This document shows, in pieces, positions 32,694 to 43,848 of a stretch of 64,000 nt of DNA (its first letter is position 1; the number at the start of each line of letters is the position of its first letter). The position numbers and the translations under genes are program-made. The stretch is taken from positions 7,463,347-7,527,346 of the forward strand of contig CM060107.1 of assembly GCA_030522415.1 (NCBI GenBank), written 5' to 3'. The stretch is from Channallabes apus. Taxonomy: Eukaryota > Chordata > Actinopteri > Siluriformes > Clariidae. The notes under the pieces are model-generated. The model saw only the letters and a list, made by a program, of their open reading frames with translations, was not told the origin of the DNA and did not search any database.

Positions 32694-33600
32694 ACCTGGT
32701 TTTTAAATCACTCTCTATGTAGATAGTGAATATGTATAAATAGTGACAATGTAAAATGTGCACAAAAGATTTTTTGATACAGTCCCTATTGAGCCAAAAT
32801 TTAGAAGTGGGTAAAAATGTAAGAAGTGCAAAAAACAGGATTTTTTTTTGTTGTTATTCTACCCCCTAATATGCATTAGATGTAGCCTGCAAGAGACTTA
32901 TTAGTAGTCCAAATTCAAAATGAGTCAAAGTCCAGATAGAGCAGTGGTTCTCAAAGTGTGGGGCGCGCCCCACTAGTGGGGAATACAGACATGACAGGTG
33001 GGGCGCAATGAACGGGAGGAAATTAGTGGAAAATAACAGGAAAGTACCTATTCTAATTCATGCTTTTCTTTATTGATAATGAAGAGCGTACGCTCAAAAC
33101 TAAATAATCACACACAAATAAATGGATCATTAATACAAGTAAATTTAAAATAACATCAGTTGTGGGCCGGGAGAAAAAGTGGAACCATAGTGCAACAATA
33201 ATGGTTTAACGTCGGACAAACTTGAGCAGCGCTGCTCGAATCACAGACCTGCGCGAGCCACTGGGCAGCGCTGCGCGACTCTGACAGAAATAAACCGCGC
33301 CGCCCATCAAAATACATTTTACCCCGCTGGGATGCGCACGTACAATCCAGGCATGACAAGGCGGAAACAATATTAAACAGTCCTGACATTTTAAATTGTT
33401 TTTAAATAAAACACAGTGAGTCGCGCAGGTTTGTGATTCGAGCGGCGCTGCGCGATCCACCGGGCTGCGCAAATAAACCAGATCATCACTGCGCTATCCA
33501 GGTAGTCGCGCTGCGTTGTATTTGCGCAGATATTTGGTTCAATCGGGTGCCGCGGTTTCGTCCCACTTTTGATGTGTTTGGCTTCACATACACTTCGACA

Positions 33601-33885
33601 ATGGAAGAAGACGCTGCAGCAGCAGTGAGTTTACTTACATGTGACGAAACCAACAATGAGGAGATTGTAAAGAAAAAAGGTGCCTCGTCTGTGGTGTGGA
33701 ATTGGTTTGGGTATAAGAAAAGTGATACGAATGAGATGAACGTGATTTGCAAGGTACACAAGTGCACTGTTTTAACAAGTGGTGGAAACACGTCAAACCT
33801 TTTCTATCATCTGAAATACAAGCTTCCAAACGAATATGGCCAAAGTAAAAAAAAATGCGGCAAACCTCAGCAATTCACAGTTTAA
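33601..33885 (+). pseudogene. BED zinc finger fragment of a second hAT transposase
   Basis: Starts MEEDAAAAVSLLTCDETNNE and contains SSVVWNWFGYKKSD, then VICKVHKCTVLTSGGNTSNL and FYHLKYKLPNEY. That is the C-x2-C...H-x-H layout of a BED finger in ZBED1-like hAT proteins, but the second Cys of the CxxC pair reads His (CKVH), so zinc binding is doubtful. The frame stops after about 95 residues. The following sequence ends ggttatatcacccacccct at about 34030-34049, which resembles the complement of a TAGGGGTGGG hAT terminus; this suggests a small, internally deleted hAT of another family nested in the Buster-like one. Confidence 0.6.
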
Positions 33886-34049
33886 ATAAAATTACATAAA
33901 AAAATAAAATTATGTAAAACAATTTCTTTGTGTTTTCATTTTTATTTATGCATTTTCAGATACAAATTGCTATATTGTGATGTATATCGTTATTGAGTTA
34001 GAAAATTGCTTCTACCGTGATAGAAGATTTTGGTTATATCACCCACCCC

Positions 34050-34260
34050 TAATGAAGCCTATCTTGAGCTTGGATTCATGGTGGTGACGGTGGGGGCAGA
34101 AGAGAGACCCGTGTGTGTTTTGTGTCTTAAACCGCTGGCAGCAGACCGCATGAGACCCAACAAATTAGGAAGACACTTGGAGACAACACACTCCAGTCAC
34201 GTTAATAATCCACTCGACGTCTTTGAAAGAAAGCTGGCAGAATACAGACAGCAGGATAAT
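34050..34260 (+). pseudogene. Buster/ZBED5-like hAT transposase, N-terminal piece
   Basis: Reads NEAYLELGFMVVTVGAEERP, then VCVLCLKPLAADRMRPNKLG and RHLETTHSSHVNNPLDVFER. This is a BED-type finger (CVLC ... HLETTH) as in ZBED5/SCAND3-like hAT proteins. The frame stops being hAT at 34260, where the DIRS begins, after LAEYRQQDN. Confidence 0.7.
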
Positions 34261-34414
34261 CGTCTCGGGTTACATTTCTGTAACTCTGTTCCCTGAAAGG
34301 CGGGAACGAGATGCTGCGTGAAAACGCTATGGGAACCAGTTTGTCGCGTTGCCGGTCGTTGAAGCATGCTGTGAAAACACGCCAAAGTTTTTGGCTATAT
34401 ATAACCTCGACAGG

Positions 34415-34453
34415 TGACGTCATCTGATTAGATGTAGGTGGAGGTTATAAAAA
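34415..34453 (+). promoter_or_regulatory. CRE plus TATA module in a terminal repeat of the second DIRS
   Basis: TGACGTCA at 34415-34422 and TATAAAA at about 34446-34452, the same order and nearly the same spacing as at 3676-3713. The mirror copy in the other repeat has TGACGTCA at 38676-38683. Confidence 0.55.
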
Positions 34454-34527
34454 CAGGTGAGCCGGCAACGACCTCAGATTAATTTGTCTGAACAGCCGTC
34501 CGGTCACGTGGTAGTGCGGCATTGCGA

Positions 34528-34642
34528 CGCAGCATCTCGTTCCCGCCTTTCAGGGAACAGGGTTACAGAAATGTAACCCGAGACGTTCCCTAGCAAGGCT
34601 ACACTCGATGCTGCGTGAAAACGCTATGGGAACGAGAATACC
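34528..34642 (-). repeat. Internal complementary region of the second DIRS
   Basis: Joins the complement of one outer end (ggttacagaaatgtaacccg, agac) through GTT at 34585-34587 to the complement of the other (ccctagcaaggctacactcg). Same circle-junction structure as at 8424-8530, with subfamily-specific bases. Confidence 0.8.
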
Positions 34643-34729
34643 AACGCCGCCACACTACAGGTGTCTGGACCCCAAGGTTGTGTAGCGTGTGCGCACAAAG
34701 CCAAGAAGGTCTCAGAGCTATGCCTGGGC

Positions 34730-36265
34730 AGCTAACTCGGGGGCAGTGAGCCCGGAGTAGCATGAACATCCAGATTTATAAATGTAAGAAATGTGTGCGG
34801 GGAGGAACCAACCCTTCGCACCACACAATTACTGCAGGGGATACCTCCTGCTGATGAGACTGGGATGATCACCCTGGTTGGGTGAGCCCTGCTTCCCAGA
34901 GGCGAAGTGAACCCACGCGCCTCATAGGAGAGGGCAATATGCATCTCTCACCCAGTATAGTGGCGCTCTGACTTACGCCACTAGCTGATGCAGTGGACGT
35001 GAATCTGAAGAGCACATACTGGATAGTAAGTGAAGTTTCTCCTGCTCCGAAGCTGTAAAAGGCGGAGGACAGAAGGCTTCAAACAATGCAGCTAAGAAAA
35101 TCCTGAGGGTACTAGGGCACAAGCCCAAGGACAAGCTTTTACTGCAGAAGCTCCAGCACTGAAACATTTTGGCAGTGGACTGGGTCTACCTGCTTGGCAC
35201 ACACTTGTTGCAGGGGAATACCTCTTGCTAATCCAATAGCTGAGGCGATCCCCTGGTTGAATGACCCCTGATTCCTAGAGGCGAAGTGAGCCCACGCGCC
35301 TCATAGGAGAGGGCAATAGCATCTCTCATCCAGAGCATGAAGAAGTTGCTCTGACCTACACCACTATCTGATGCGGTGGACGTAGATCTGAAGAGCACAA
35401 GCTGGACACAGCAAGTGAAGTCTCTCCTGCTCCGAAGCTGTAAGCGCGGAGGACAGAAGGCTTCAAAAGCAATAGGGTGCCTGTTGGGTTTATAGTTAGC
35501 TTTTGGAAGATAGTTGAGAGAGGATGCAGTTATGCACGTCCTGAAAGTGCTAGGGCATAGACCCGAGGACGGAAACTCCAGCACTGAAACAATTCGGCAG
35601 TGGACTGGGTTTACCTGCTTAGCAGACACTTGCTGCAGGGGAATACCTCTTGCTAGTGCAATAGATGAGGCAATCCCTTTGGCTGAAAGAGCCCTGATTC
35701 CTAGAGGCGAAGTGAGGCCACGCGCCTCATAGGAGAGGGCAATAGCATGTCTCATCCAGCACATGTAGAAACTGCTCTGACCTACGCCACTAGCTGATGC
35801 GGTGGACGTAGATCTGAAGAGCACAAGCTGGACACAGCAAGTGAAGTCTCTCCTGCTCCGAAGCTGTAAGCGCGGAGGACAGAAGGCTTCAAGAGCAATA
35901 GGGTGCCTGTTGGGTTTATGGAGCTTTCTGAAGATAGTTGAGAGAGGATGCAGTCACGTACGTCCTGAGAGTACTAGGGCACAGACCCGAGGAGGGAAAC
36001 TCCAGCACTGAAACAATTCGGCAGTGGACTGGGTTTACCTGCTTAGCATATACTTGCTGCAGGGGAATACCTCTTGCTAATGCAATGGATGAGGCAATCC
36101 CCAGGGTTGAAAGAGCCCTGATTCCCAGAGGCGAAGTGAACCCACGCGCCTCATAGGAGAGGGCAATAGCATCTCTCATCCAAAACATGTAGAAGCTGCT
36201 CTGACCTACGCCACTAGCTGATGCGGTGGACGTAAATCTGAAGAGCAGTAAAAGGCGAAGCATAT
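34730..36265 (-). repeat. Tandem array of deleted tyrosine recombinase segments, about 424-bp unit
   Basis: The anchor ggggaatacctcttgct recurs at 34837 (as ggggatacctcctgct), 35213, 35638 and 36062, spacings 376, 425 and 424 bases. Each unit on the minus strand carries pieces of the recombinase in the order KQVNPVHCRIVSVLEF, LCPSTLRT, EAFCPP, RDAIALSYEARGLTSPLG and SSIALARGIPLQQV. Large parts between these pieces, including most of the catalytic Arg region, are missing in every unit, so the deletion preceded the amplification. The final Tyr-bearing segment occurs once, near 34760. Confidence 0.85.
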
Positions 36266-36290
36266 CTTAGAAGGCAAGAGGTCCGCCTTG

Positions 36291-37660
36291 CTACATGAAA
36301 ATCTCTCCCTGACTACTTCGGAGTGGGGTTACCATTCCCCGTGTGTCAGAGATAGACTGGACAGTACTACTGCTCCCGCATCCATGCTGGAATGTAAATC
36401 GCTCTGAGGGACAGGAATCTGGTGCGCTAGCTGTTAGCGGCGCGAGCACAGTCCGCCCTGGCGATAATATATGAGACTGCCATAGTGTTGTCCCCCGCAC
36501 TAGGACATGGCAGCCTCTCAACTGCTGGAGGAAGTGCTTTAGGGCCAGAAATAGAGCCATCATTTCGAGGCAATTGCTGTGCCATGCGAGAAGATAGCCT
36601 CTCCAGCTCCCTTGGGCTGGACAGTCATCAGAGACCGCACCCCAGCCTATGAGGGAAGCATCTGTCGTTAGCCTCAGCGACGACAAGATGAACTTAGAGT
36701 GGGACCCAGAGTAGAGACCGGGGTAGAAAGGGTACGAAGCACCTGGCGCGTAACCCATATTGGGGATTGGCCCTAGTGATATCCCCTGGTTCTTAGCCAC
36801 AACTTAGAATGCTCTCATGTGCAGAAGGTCCAAAGGTGTCACCGTGGATACAGCTGCCATGAGAGCTAGGATGTCTGAAAGTGATGGTCACTTTCTGGTC
36901 TAGCTTGTTTTCCTTGAGGGTGTTGAGAATGGGTTCGATACGAGCGGGAGACAGCTGTGCCCGCTTACGACCGAATCCCATATAGCACCCAATGTGTTGT
37001 CCTCTGCACAGGAAAGAGCACGCTTTCGTGGCGTTGGGTCCCAGTCCTGAGAACAGAGATGAGCTAGGACGACATGCTGATGTCGAAGCACTAGCCACCG
37101 GATGCCCTGGGACTCCCGTAAGAGCCAGGGCTAAATCCGTGCATTTTGTATGTGTGCGGGTGAGCTAGACCAATGGAACGACCCGATACTGGTAAGCTTC
37201 GCCCCCGAAAGCGAACCTCAGGATCTCCCTGTGTTGTGGCAATGTTTCTGTATGAACGTAAGCGTCCTTAAATCGATTGTCAGAAACAATCGCTTGGTAG
37301 GGTTGAGAGCAATCACCTTTACAGTCAAGAACTGAACTGTATTCATTGATTTTCAGGTAGCGGGAGAGCCCGCAGAATCTGAAATATTGGACGCAGCCCC
37401 CGTTCCTCTTGGGAACCAAGAATACCGACTGTAGTAGCCTGACTCACTGTCTGGTGGGGGAACATGTTCCATGTCCCCCCTCCCCGGCAGCCTGTCAGCA
37501 GATGCGCACTTTCTGGTTTCATTGAAGTGGAGGCCACGCCATTGAAAACACAGAAGGTGAAGTGAGAACTGAATCCTGTAGTTCCTCTCTCCAGTGCTTA
37601 GTACCTAAGGAGATATACTTGGCAGTAGCTTCCACGCTGCCAGTTTCTCATAAAAGGGCA
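36291..37660 (-). pseudogene. Second DIRS reverse transcriptase and RNase H, broken
   Basis: Minus-strand pieces match the intact DIRS RT in order: AAWKLLPS-like sequence near 37640, LVPKRNGGCVQ near 37400, a damaged motif A region near 37270, HRHVVLAHL near 37080, LSPARIEPILNTLKE near 36930, then RNase H as LTTDASLIGWGAVSDD and CLEMMALFLALKHFLQQLRG (36660-36500). Several frameshifts and stops break the frame and YxDD is not visible as an intact motif. Not functional. Confidence 0.75.
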
Positions 37661-37897
37661 AAAGTTTCGGTAGCTTGGTTAAACGGGGGGGAGGATGTTA
37701 GATGTTCGGCATCCTGAAGCATGGCAGGAAAAACCGAAGAACTAACAGCCTATTGGAGACTGGTGTTGCCCGAACACCAGTGGTGGCGGAGCAAAACACC
37801 GACCTCCTGGGGGTGCCAGGGAGAACACATATTCGTTAAAAAGGAATTCTGGGTGCCTTTCCCTCCCCCATTTATTTTATTTTATACACACACATAC

Positions 37898-37943
<46 letters not shown>

Positions 37944-38810
37944 CACATACACACATACATATATACATATTTTAAATCAGTCTGACCTCCTGTGTGCAGT
38001 GGAGCACCAAGCTGACCCACTGCCTGAGAAGCTTTTCCCTCTAGGGCAGATAAAAGTCTACACAGCTAGAAAGGAAGTATAAGCTTACCAGGGAGGATGA
38101 TGAGGTTTCCATATCGACTATATTTAAATAAACAAATAAGTCGATGGCATGAAAAACACAGCATGAATACAGCCTACTCCATGAAAGGGTTAACTCATAT
38201 GAAGAGAGCTGAGAGGGGGTGGGGGGGGGGTAGGGAGAGAGCGTCATTGAGGCTCCGCCCCCCGGCTACCCGACAGAAGCTGCCGTCTACTGCTTGTTTT
38301 AGTGCTTAAGGCTATTTTCATCTCCGGTAAAAAAGAGAGAAATCCTCGTGATGACAACGCGGAAGAAAGGAGTTTTCTTACCTCCGTCTGCCGCAGCTCT
38401 GTCAGATGCACGAGTTTTAAGCCAGGAACGCGCGGCGGCTCGCAGCTTCTCACGGAATGCGCGGCGCGCGCAGCACTAGTCGAAGCAGTGTAGAGATCGC
38501 ACTCCGATATGGATTATCACATACGGAGGGATTAAACTCGTCAAATCGGTGAGTTAAACACCTTCTTATTTTGCTGGTTTATCACAAGCACGCTTCACAA
38601 CAAGGCTGAAGACAAATGATCAGAGGTCGTTGCCGGCTCACCTGTTTTTATAACCTCCACCTACATCTAATCAGATGACGTCACCTGTCGAGGTTATATA
38701 TAGCCAAAAACTTTGGCGTGTTTTCACAGCATGCTTCAACGACCGGCAACGCAACAAACTGGTTCCCATAGCGTTTTCACGCAGCATCGAGTGTAGCCTT
38801 GCTAGGGAAC

Positions 38811-38940
38811 ACATGGTAACATCTGAATCAGTGGACAGCAAAGCACAAATGGCTTCATTCAAAGTTGCATACAGAATTTGCCAGTGCAAAAAAACTACAA
38901 ACGATTGCTGAGCAGCTAATAAACATGGGGTCAATTATGC
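38811..38940 (+). pseudogene. Buster/ZBED5-like hAT transposase, piece right of the DIRS
   Basis: Continues the hAT protein interrupted at 34260: VTSESVDSKAQMASFKVAYR then ICQCKKTTNDC and a stop. In ZBED5-like proteins this segment directly follows the one on the far side, confirming that the DIRS lies within one transposase gene. Downstream to 39133 only the hAT 3' end remains. Confidence 0.7.
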
Positions 38941-39141
38941 AAAAATAAGTGACAACGTAAGCCTTGTAACAATTGCACGTGTATTTTATCTGTTTTTAAC
39001 TTGGTGGTGTTTGATCGTATTGGTTTAGGAATTGATATTTCAATAAACAGTAAACTTGGCCGATTTCGTTATTATTTTGTTGACAAGTGGGGCTTGAAAA
39101 TTCGCTCACCCCCTTAAGTGGGGAGACTCACTGAGATAGAG

Positions 39142-40372
39142 AGACGCAGGATCGTGAATGGCTGTGAAGCAGAAAGTAATAGAGAAAGTGACAATAAAAA
39201 AGAAATGAAAAAAAATAAATAAACCTGAGACAACAAAATATAGGCTTGAGAGGGAAAGTTCAAGAGCGAGGTTGCTTTTTTCTTTCTGACAGTGTGATGA
39301 GTGACGCTAGGTACGAGCTCTTCACTCTCCTTTATTACTTTATTACTTAGCGCTCTCTAATCCCAGTGTGAGAAGCTAAAATTAGCACGTTAGAGACCGG
39401 ATTGTTGCAGCAGAGCGCGACGTGGCGAAATGAAGACGCTCCGGCATGAAAAAGTGTGTTGTGACAAAGGATATTGCTGGTAGAGCAGCTCTATTACTCA
39501 TCCCTAGTTATTAAAGGAGCTTTGGTACTGAGCTTTGGGGTTTAAAAGTGCTCAACTTGTATCTTAGTATGAGATTTTCACTTTATTACAGCCTTTGAAG
39601 CTTCGAGAACTCTGAGCTTTATTAATGTAGTTCTATTACTCTGTGCAGGATGTAAAAATGACCACTATTACTCTGCTACTGCAGCTGTTTAACTCGCATC
39701 ACAGTTTCAAAGAAGCTCAAGTACCCATGCATTGGTGTTATAATACTCATCTTTTTGTATTAAATGATCCTTATTACTGTTCTATCGCTCGTGTCTCTGC
39801 ATTAAAGGAGGCCTGTTATTGAGCACTGGGGATTAAATGCACTTTATTACTCAGTTCTTGGAAATAAAAGATGCGCCATTTCTTGGAATTCATAAAGCTG
39901 TATTTTTTTCATTAATGACGGTTCAGCATTCAGCTTTTGGTATCAAATCTGCTCGTATATTCATGGAAACGCTTTGCCATGACAGTGATGCTAACACCAC
40001 GACTAGATGACCAATGCAAATATAAAACACTTGCCAAGCACACAAACCTCCCTATAAAGAAACACTTTTCCTCTGCGCCTTCTTTCTCAACATTGCAACT
40101 TAGGCTTAGGTTTTAGTTTTCAAAAACTTCTATCAGTCATCTTTGAAAGTTTATTCCATATGTCTGGGTATTAAAGAAACTTTATTTGAGACCAAATTGA
40201 GTATTATTTGAGTACTATTGCTCAGCTCTTTGCTCCTACCTCACCTTTAAAGGTCCTCTGGGCTGCGTATGCAAGACCTTGTAAAATCACTTCAGCGCAT
40301 TAAGGGGTTTGATTGATTATGACCCTCTGGGTTTCAAGGCATATTTTTGTAGATAAGATGTACACAAGTGAG

Positions 40373-40411
<39 letters not shown>

Positions 40412-40734
40412 AGGGCCCATATCGGGGTAATGATGTGTATAAAAACACCAGATGTTTAACCCCAGCATGAACAGTGACAAAACACAAGCTGGCTGGTGTC
40501 AGGGCTCAGTGTGGATGATAAACTGCCTGCTGCTTTATCGAGTATAAATTACACACAACAACAACAAAACAGCCACAACAGCAGCAACAACAACAATAAC
40601 AACAATCTGTTATATTTTTGATTTCTATAAATATATATATATATATTTTATATTACTCAATAATTATTTAATAATTACAGTAATGCTGTTTAATAACAAG
40701 CCCTAGTCCGTTTAGGTTTATTATTTTTCCTTGG
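39142..40734. other. Degenerate minisatellite-like sequence, no gene
   Basis: From about 39480 to 40260 the sequence repeats phrases such as ctattactcagctctttg and attaaaggagctttg at irregular spacing, an old and diverged tandem array. (CA)n lies at 40376-40404 and an (AACA)n-like stretch at 40556-40602. Confidence 0.5.
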
Positions 40735-40925
40735 GCTTTCCCAGGTGTCATCACTTCTGATCATTTGGTCCGCAGGATCTGGCACAGGCTTTATGCCGGA
40801 TGAACTTTCAGTGTTAGCAACCATCCCATGTTCATCCTGGGCTTGTGACCAGCACTGGGTTGTATGGGGTGTAGTCTTACCCGAGAACCCAACAGGGGCA
40901 CCCAGATGTTGGAGGGCTTAAACCC
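40735..40925. repeat. Dispersed fish repeat remnant
   Basis: Contains ggcacaggctttatgccgga followed by catgttcatcctgggcttgt and gaccagcactgggttgtat, an ordered set of phrases common to a dispersed repeat of fish genomes. I cannot name the family. Confidence 0.4.
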
Positions 40926-40979
40926 CCAGACTTTCTGATTAGTAATTTATTTATGCGCAGTAAAGGTGGTCTGGTATGC

Positions 40980-41885
40980 ATACTTGTCAGTGTCATGAAA
41001 AGGGGTGTGGTCTATATACCTGTCAGTTTCATTGACAGAGGAGTGGCCTATATACCTGTCAGTTTCACGGAAAGGGGCGTGGTCTATACACCTGTCAGTT
41101 TCACAGAAAGGGGTGTGGTCTATACACCTGTCGGTTTCACAGAAAGGGGCGTGGCCTACATACATGGCAGTTCCACAGAAAAGGGTGTGGTCTATATACC
41201 TGTCAGTTTCACGGAAAGGGGCGTGGTCTATACACCTGTCAGTTTCACAGAAAGGGGCGTGGTCTATACACCTGTCGGTTTCACAGAAAGGGGCGTGGCC
41301 TACATACATGGCAGTTTCACAGAAAGGGGTGTGGTCTATACACCTGTCAGTTCCACAGAAAGGGGCATGGTCTATACACCTGTCAGTTTTACAGAAAGGG
41401 GCGTGGTCTATACACCTGTCAGTTTTACAGAAAGGGGCATGGTCTATACACCTGTCCGTTTCACTGAAAGGGGCGTGGTCTACGCACATGTCAGTTTCAC
41501 AAGAAAGGGGTGTAAATGACCCAGCAGCCACTTGCCTCTCAGCTCTAATCACACCTCTCACCGCACCATGTTCCCTCCGATCCTCCAGCACTGCTCAGCA
41601 GGCCCCACAATTTCTTAGGGATCGGGGACGACATGCATCTAGACTATTTTGTTCTGTTCTGGAGCCTAGGTGGTGGAATGAACGTCCTCTAGATGCCTGT
41701 ACAGCTGATTGTTTGCAATCTTTTAATGACGACTTAAGACATATCTGTTTCTTCAATACTTGTACTAACTGAAAGGGGCGTGGCCTGTATACCTGTCAGT
41801 GTCAGAGAAAGAGATGTGGCCTCTGAACCTGTCAGTCTCACTGAAACAGGTTTGGTCTTTGTATGATACAGTATCAGGTGATCAG
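40980..41885 (+). repeat. 36-bp minisatellite, about 17 copies, split by a LINE fragment
   Basis: The unit is gtggtctatacacctgtcag then tttcacagaaaggggc. About 14-15 copies fill 40980-41515, and two or three diverged copies follow the inserted LINE piece (41769-41885). Every unit carries ggggcgtgg or ggggtgtgg, a GC/CACC-box type motif. Open frames on both strands reflect the 36-base periodicity. Confidence 0.92.
41517..41768 (+). pseudogene. LINE reverse transcriptase 3' end fragment inside the minisatellite
   Basis: Reads ASRLFCSVLEPRWWNERPLD then CLQSFNDDLRHICFF, matching the FSVLAPRWWNELP...FKRRLKTHLF tail common at the C-terminus of fish non-LTR reverse transcriptases. No upstream domains. 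It interrupts the 36-bp array. Confidence 0.55.
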
Positions 41886-42702
41886 TATGATAGACGTGGC
41901 CATTGTTTGTCAGTCCTGATGCTGGAGGCGGGCCCTGTTTATTGTTGTTGCTATATTCAACAGATTTATGCTACTTAATCATCTTCTGATCCTAAGATAA
42001 GGATATTTTGCACTTTATAAAACATTTGATGTGGAAAGAAATGTTATAGTGTTTACAAATGCTATAGACTTTTGAAAGTTCTATCCAGAAAATCCGATGG
42101 AGTGTACAGTACGTGTAGAATGAATTTGCATACTGTGATATATGGTTGTGTATACCAGATGTGATGTTTTTAGAGGCTCAGTGCTGCTATTTAAACTCTC
42201 ATCATCTCACCTGATCAGACACCTCAATCCGCTCGGCCTGGCCCTGTCACTGGACTTCCTGCTTCATTACATCATGTCACTGCCTTCGGATCTTTTCACT
42301 CGTTACACATCCAGACCAGGTTTCAGGATCATTAAAACCACATTCACTTACAGACACACAGCCCCACACACACAAACACACACACACACTGCTGTCTGTG
42401 TCTGACATGGCGAGGAGCTTTGTCTCTGCAGACTCTTTGGTGTTGCTGTGTGGTGTTCAGTGCAGAAGCCCATTAGCTGGAGCTCGTCATTGCTGAAGTC
42501 TGAGGTGAGAAAACGTAAGACAGGTGACACATCTGAACATGAATTTTACCTTCACAGACAGAACTCTTCACGATTTCCATTTTTATTTGTAGGAGCTGTA
42601 TATATACATACCAGCAGTTAGAGGTTCAGGATGATGATGATGATGATGATGATGTGGAGAACAGAAGAGGAAGAGAGATAACATGAGAGGGTCACAACCC
42701 TA
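41886..42702. other. No gene seen
   Basis: Intronic sequence with a short (CA)n at 42355-42390 and (GAT)n at 42630-42652. No element recognised. Confidence 0.6.
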
Positions 42703-43012
42703 CGTGGCATGGTGGCTTACTGGTTAGCACCATCACCCCCGGGTTGGAGTTTGCATGTTCTCCATGTGCTTGGTGAGTTTCCCTCCGGGTGCTCCGGTTT
42801 TCTCCCACAGTCCAAAGACATGCAGTTTAGACTGATTGGCGTTCCCAAACTGCCAGGAGCGTGTGAGTGTGTGTATATGTGTGTGTGCTCTGCGATGGAT
42901 CAGCACCTCGTTCAGGTCGCTCCCCACCTCGTGCCCTAAGTCCCTTAAGAAAGGCTCCAGGCCCCCCGGCACCCTGTATATCATGTAGCGGTATAGACGA
43001 TGAGTGACTGTG
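42703..43012 (+). mobile_element. SINE family A, plus-strand copy
   Basis: Starts cgtggcatggtggcttactg with a box A-like gtggcttactggttagcacc. The promoter box B region is partly lost. Then gcatgttctccatgtgcttg, tttctcccacagtccaaaga, catgcagtttagactgattg and ctccaggccccccggcaccc follow, ending gtagcggtatagacgatgag. Moderately diverged. Confidence 0.8.
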
Positions 43013-43368
43013 GTACAACTCTTTATCACTCTGTAAATGTAAACAGAGATTCTTGTAACCAATCATAATGCGGAGGGCGGGGTTTATAGAAAACCGATTC
43101 TTGTGTATGAGCTCCAAGTAAGGGTTTTGTCGCTAGTGCAGCGAGTACGTCCAGGCTGTGGTTCAGCTGCTCACTGTTAACTGTTCCCTCCAGACAGCGT
43201 GTCGCAAACATCACACGTAGGGCCGGGGATTCTCCCTTTTACACAGATGATGTCTCGCCCCTGTCATTACCTCTGCTCCCAGAATAAATGTGTGACAACG
43301 ACCGCAGATTTCACCACCGTTCATTACATACAGGATGCCAAGGTGCAACATTCCGTGCTGAACCGGCT

Positions 43369-43403
<35 letters not shown>

Positions 43404-43638
43404 GTTTATCTTTCTGTATGTGTTTTTTCTCTCCCTCTGTATCACTCTCTGCATCTCACTCCCTGACTGTACTGTATCTCTATTTGCATGTCTCTCTCAC
43501 TCTGTATATCTCTGTGTCTCTCTATCTGTATGTGTTTATCTCTCTCTGTATATTCATATATATATTTCATACTGTTTGTTTTCACTGGGTTATTCCTTTC
43601 TATAAATAAACAATAATTAACGGGTTGCATCTCTCTTC

Positions 43639-43681
<43 letters not shown>

Positions 43682-43776
43682 TGCGCACACGCACATGCAT
43701 ACAGTGAGAAAAAGCCACACAAATATTCCCTATGCATTATCATCTAACTCAGGAGTTTTTAAGCAGTGCTGTGAGA

Positions 43777-43848
<72 letters not shown>

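Larger units (their letters stand above)
34262..38807 (-). mobile_element. Second DIRS element, degenerate, minus strand, inside the hAT
   Basis: The ends match the DIRS pattern: gtctcgggttac at the left and gtgtagccttgctaggg at the right, the latter followed by AAC (complement of the GTT core); the left-flank trinucleotide reads ATC, one mismatch. Terminal repeats, an internal complementary region, recombinase fragments and RT fragments are present in minus-strand order. The gag gene is gone; its place (37700-38600) holds unrelated sequence including (AT)n at 37900-37939. The recombinase region is replaced by a tandem array of deleted segments. Non-autonomous and diverged from the copy at 3554-8793. 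Confidence 0.85.
32942..39133 (+). mobile_element. hAT transposon (Buster/ZBED5-like) carrying a nested DIRS
   Basis: The left end is CAGTGGTTCTCAAAGTGTGG and the right end is GAGACTCACTG, a decayed inverted match to the usual GAACCACTG. A perfect 8-bp duplication, agatagag, flanks it (32934-32941 and 39134-39141). Inside are remnants of a ZBED5/Buster-like transposase on the plus strand, split by a DIRS element at 34262-38807. Without the DIRS the hAT would be about 1.65 kb, so most of the transposase had already been lost. An internal inverted repeat of about 37 bases (33227-33263 and 33414-33450) lies near the left end. Confidence 0.85.

Noticed and set aside
40947..41772. Long open frames on both strands (188 to 255 codons)
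   Set aside because: They come from the 36-bp tandem repeat, which is a multiple of three; the encoded 12-residue repeats differ by frame and none is favoured.
43442..43630. Frames across (CT)n, (GT)n and (CA)n tracts throughout 42-47 kb
   Set aside because: All are dipeptide-repeat translations of microsatellites.
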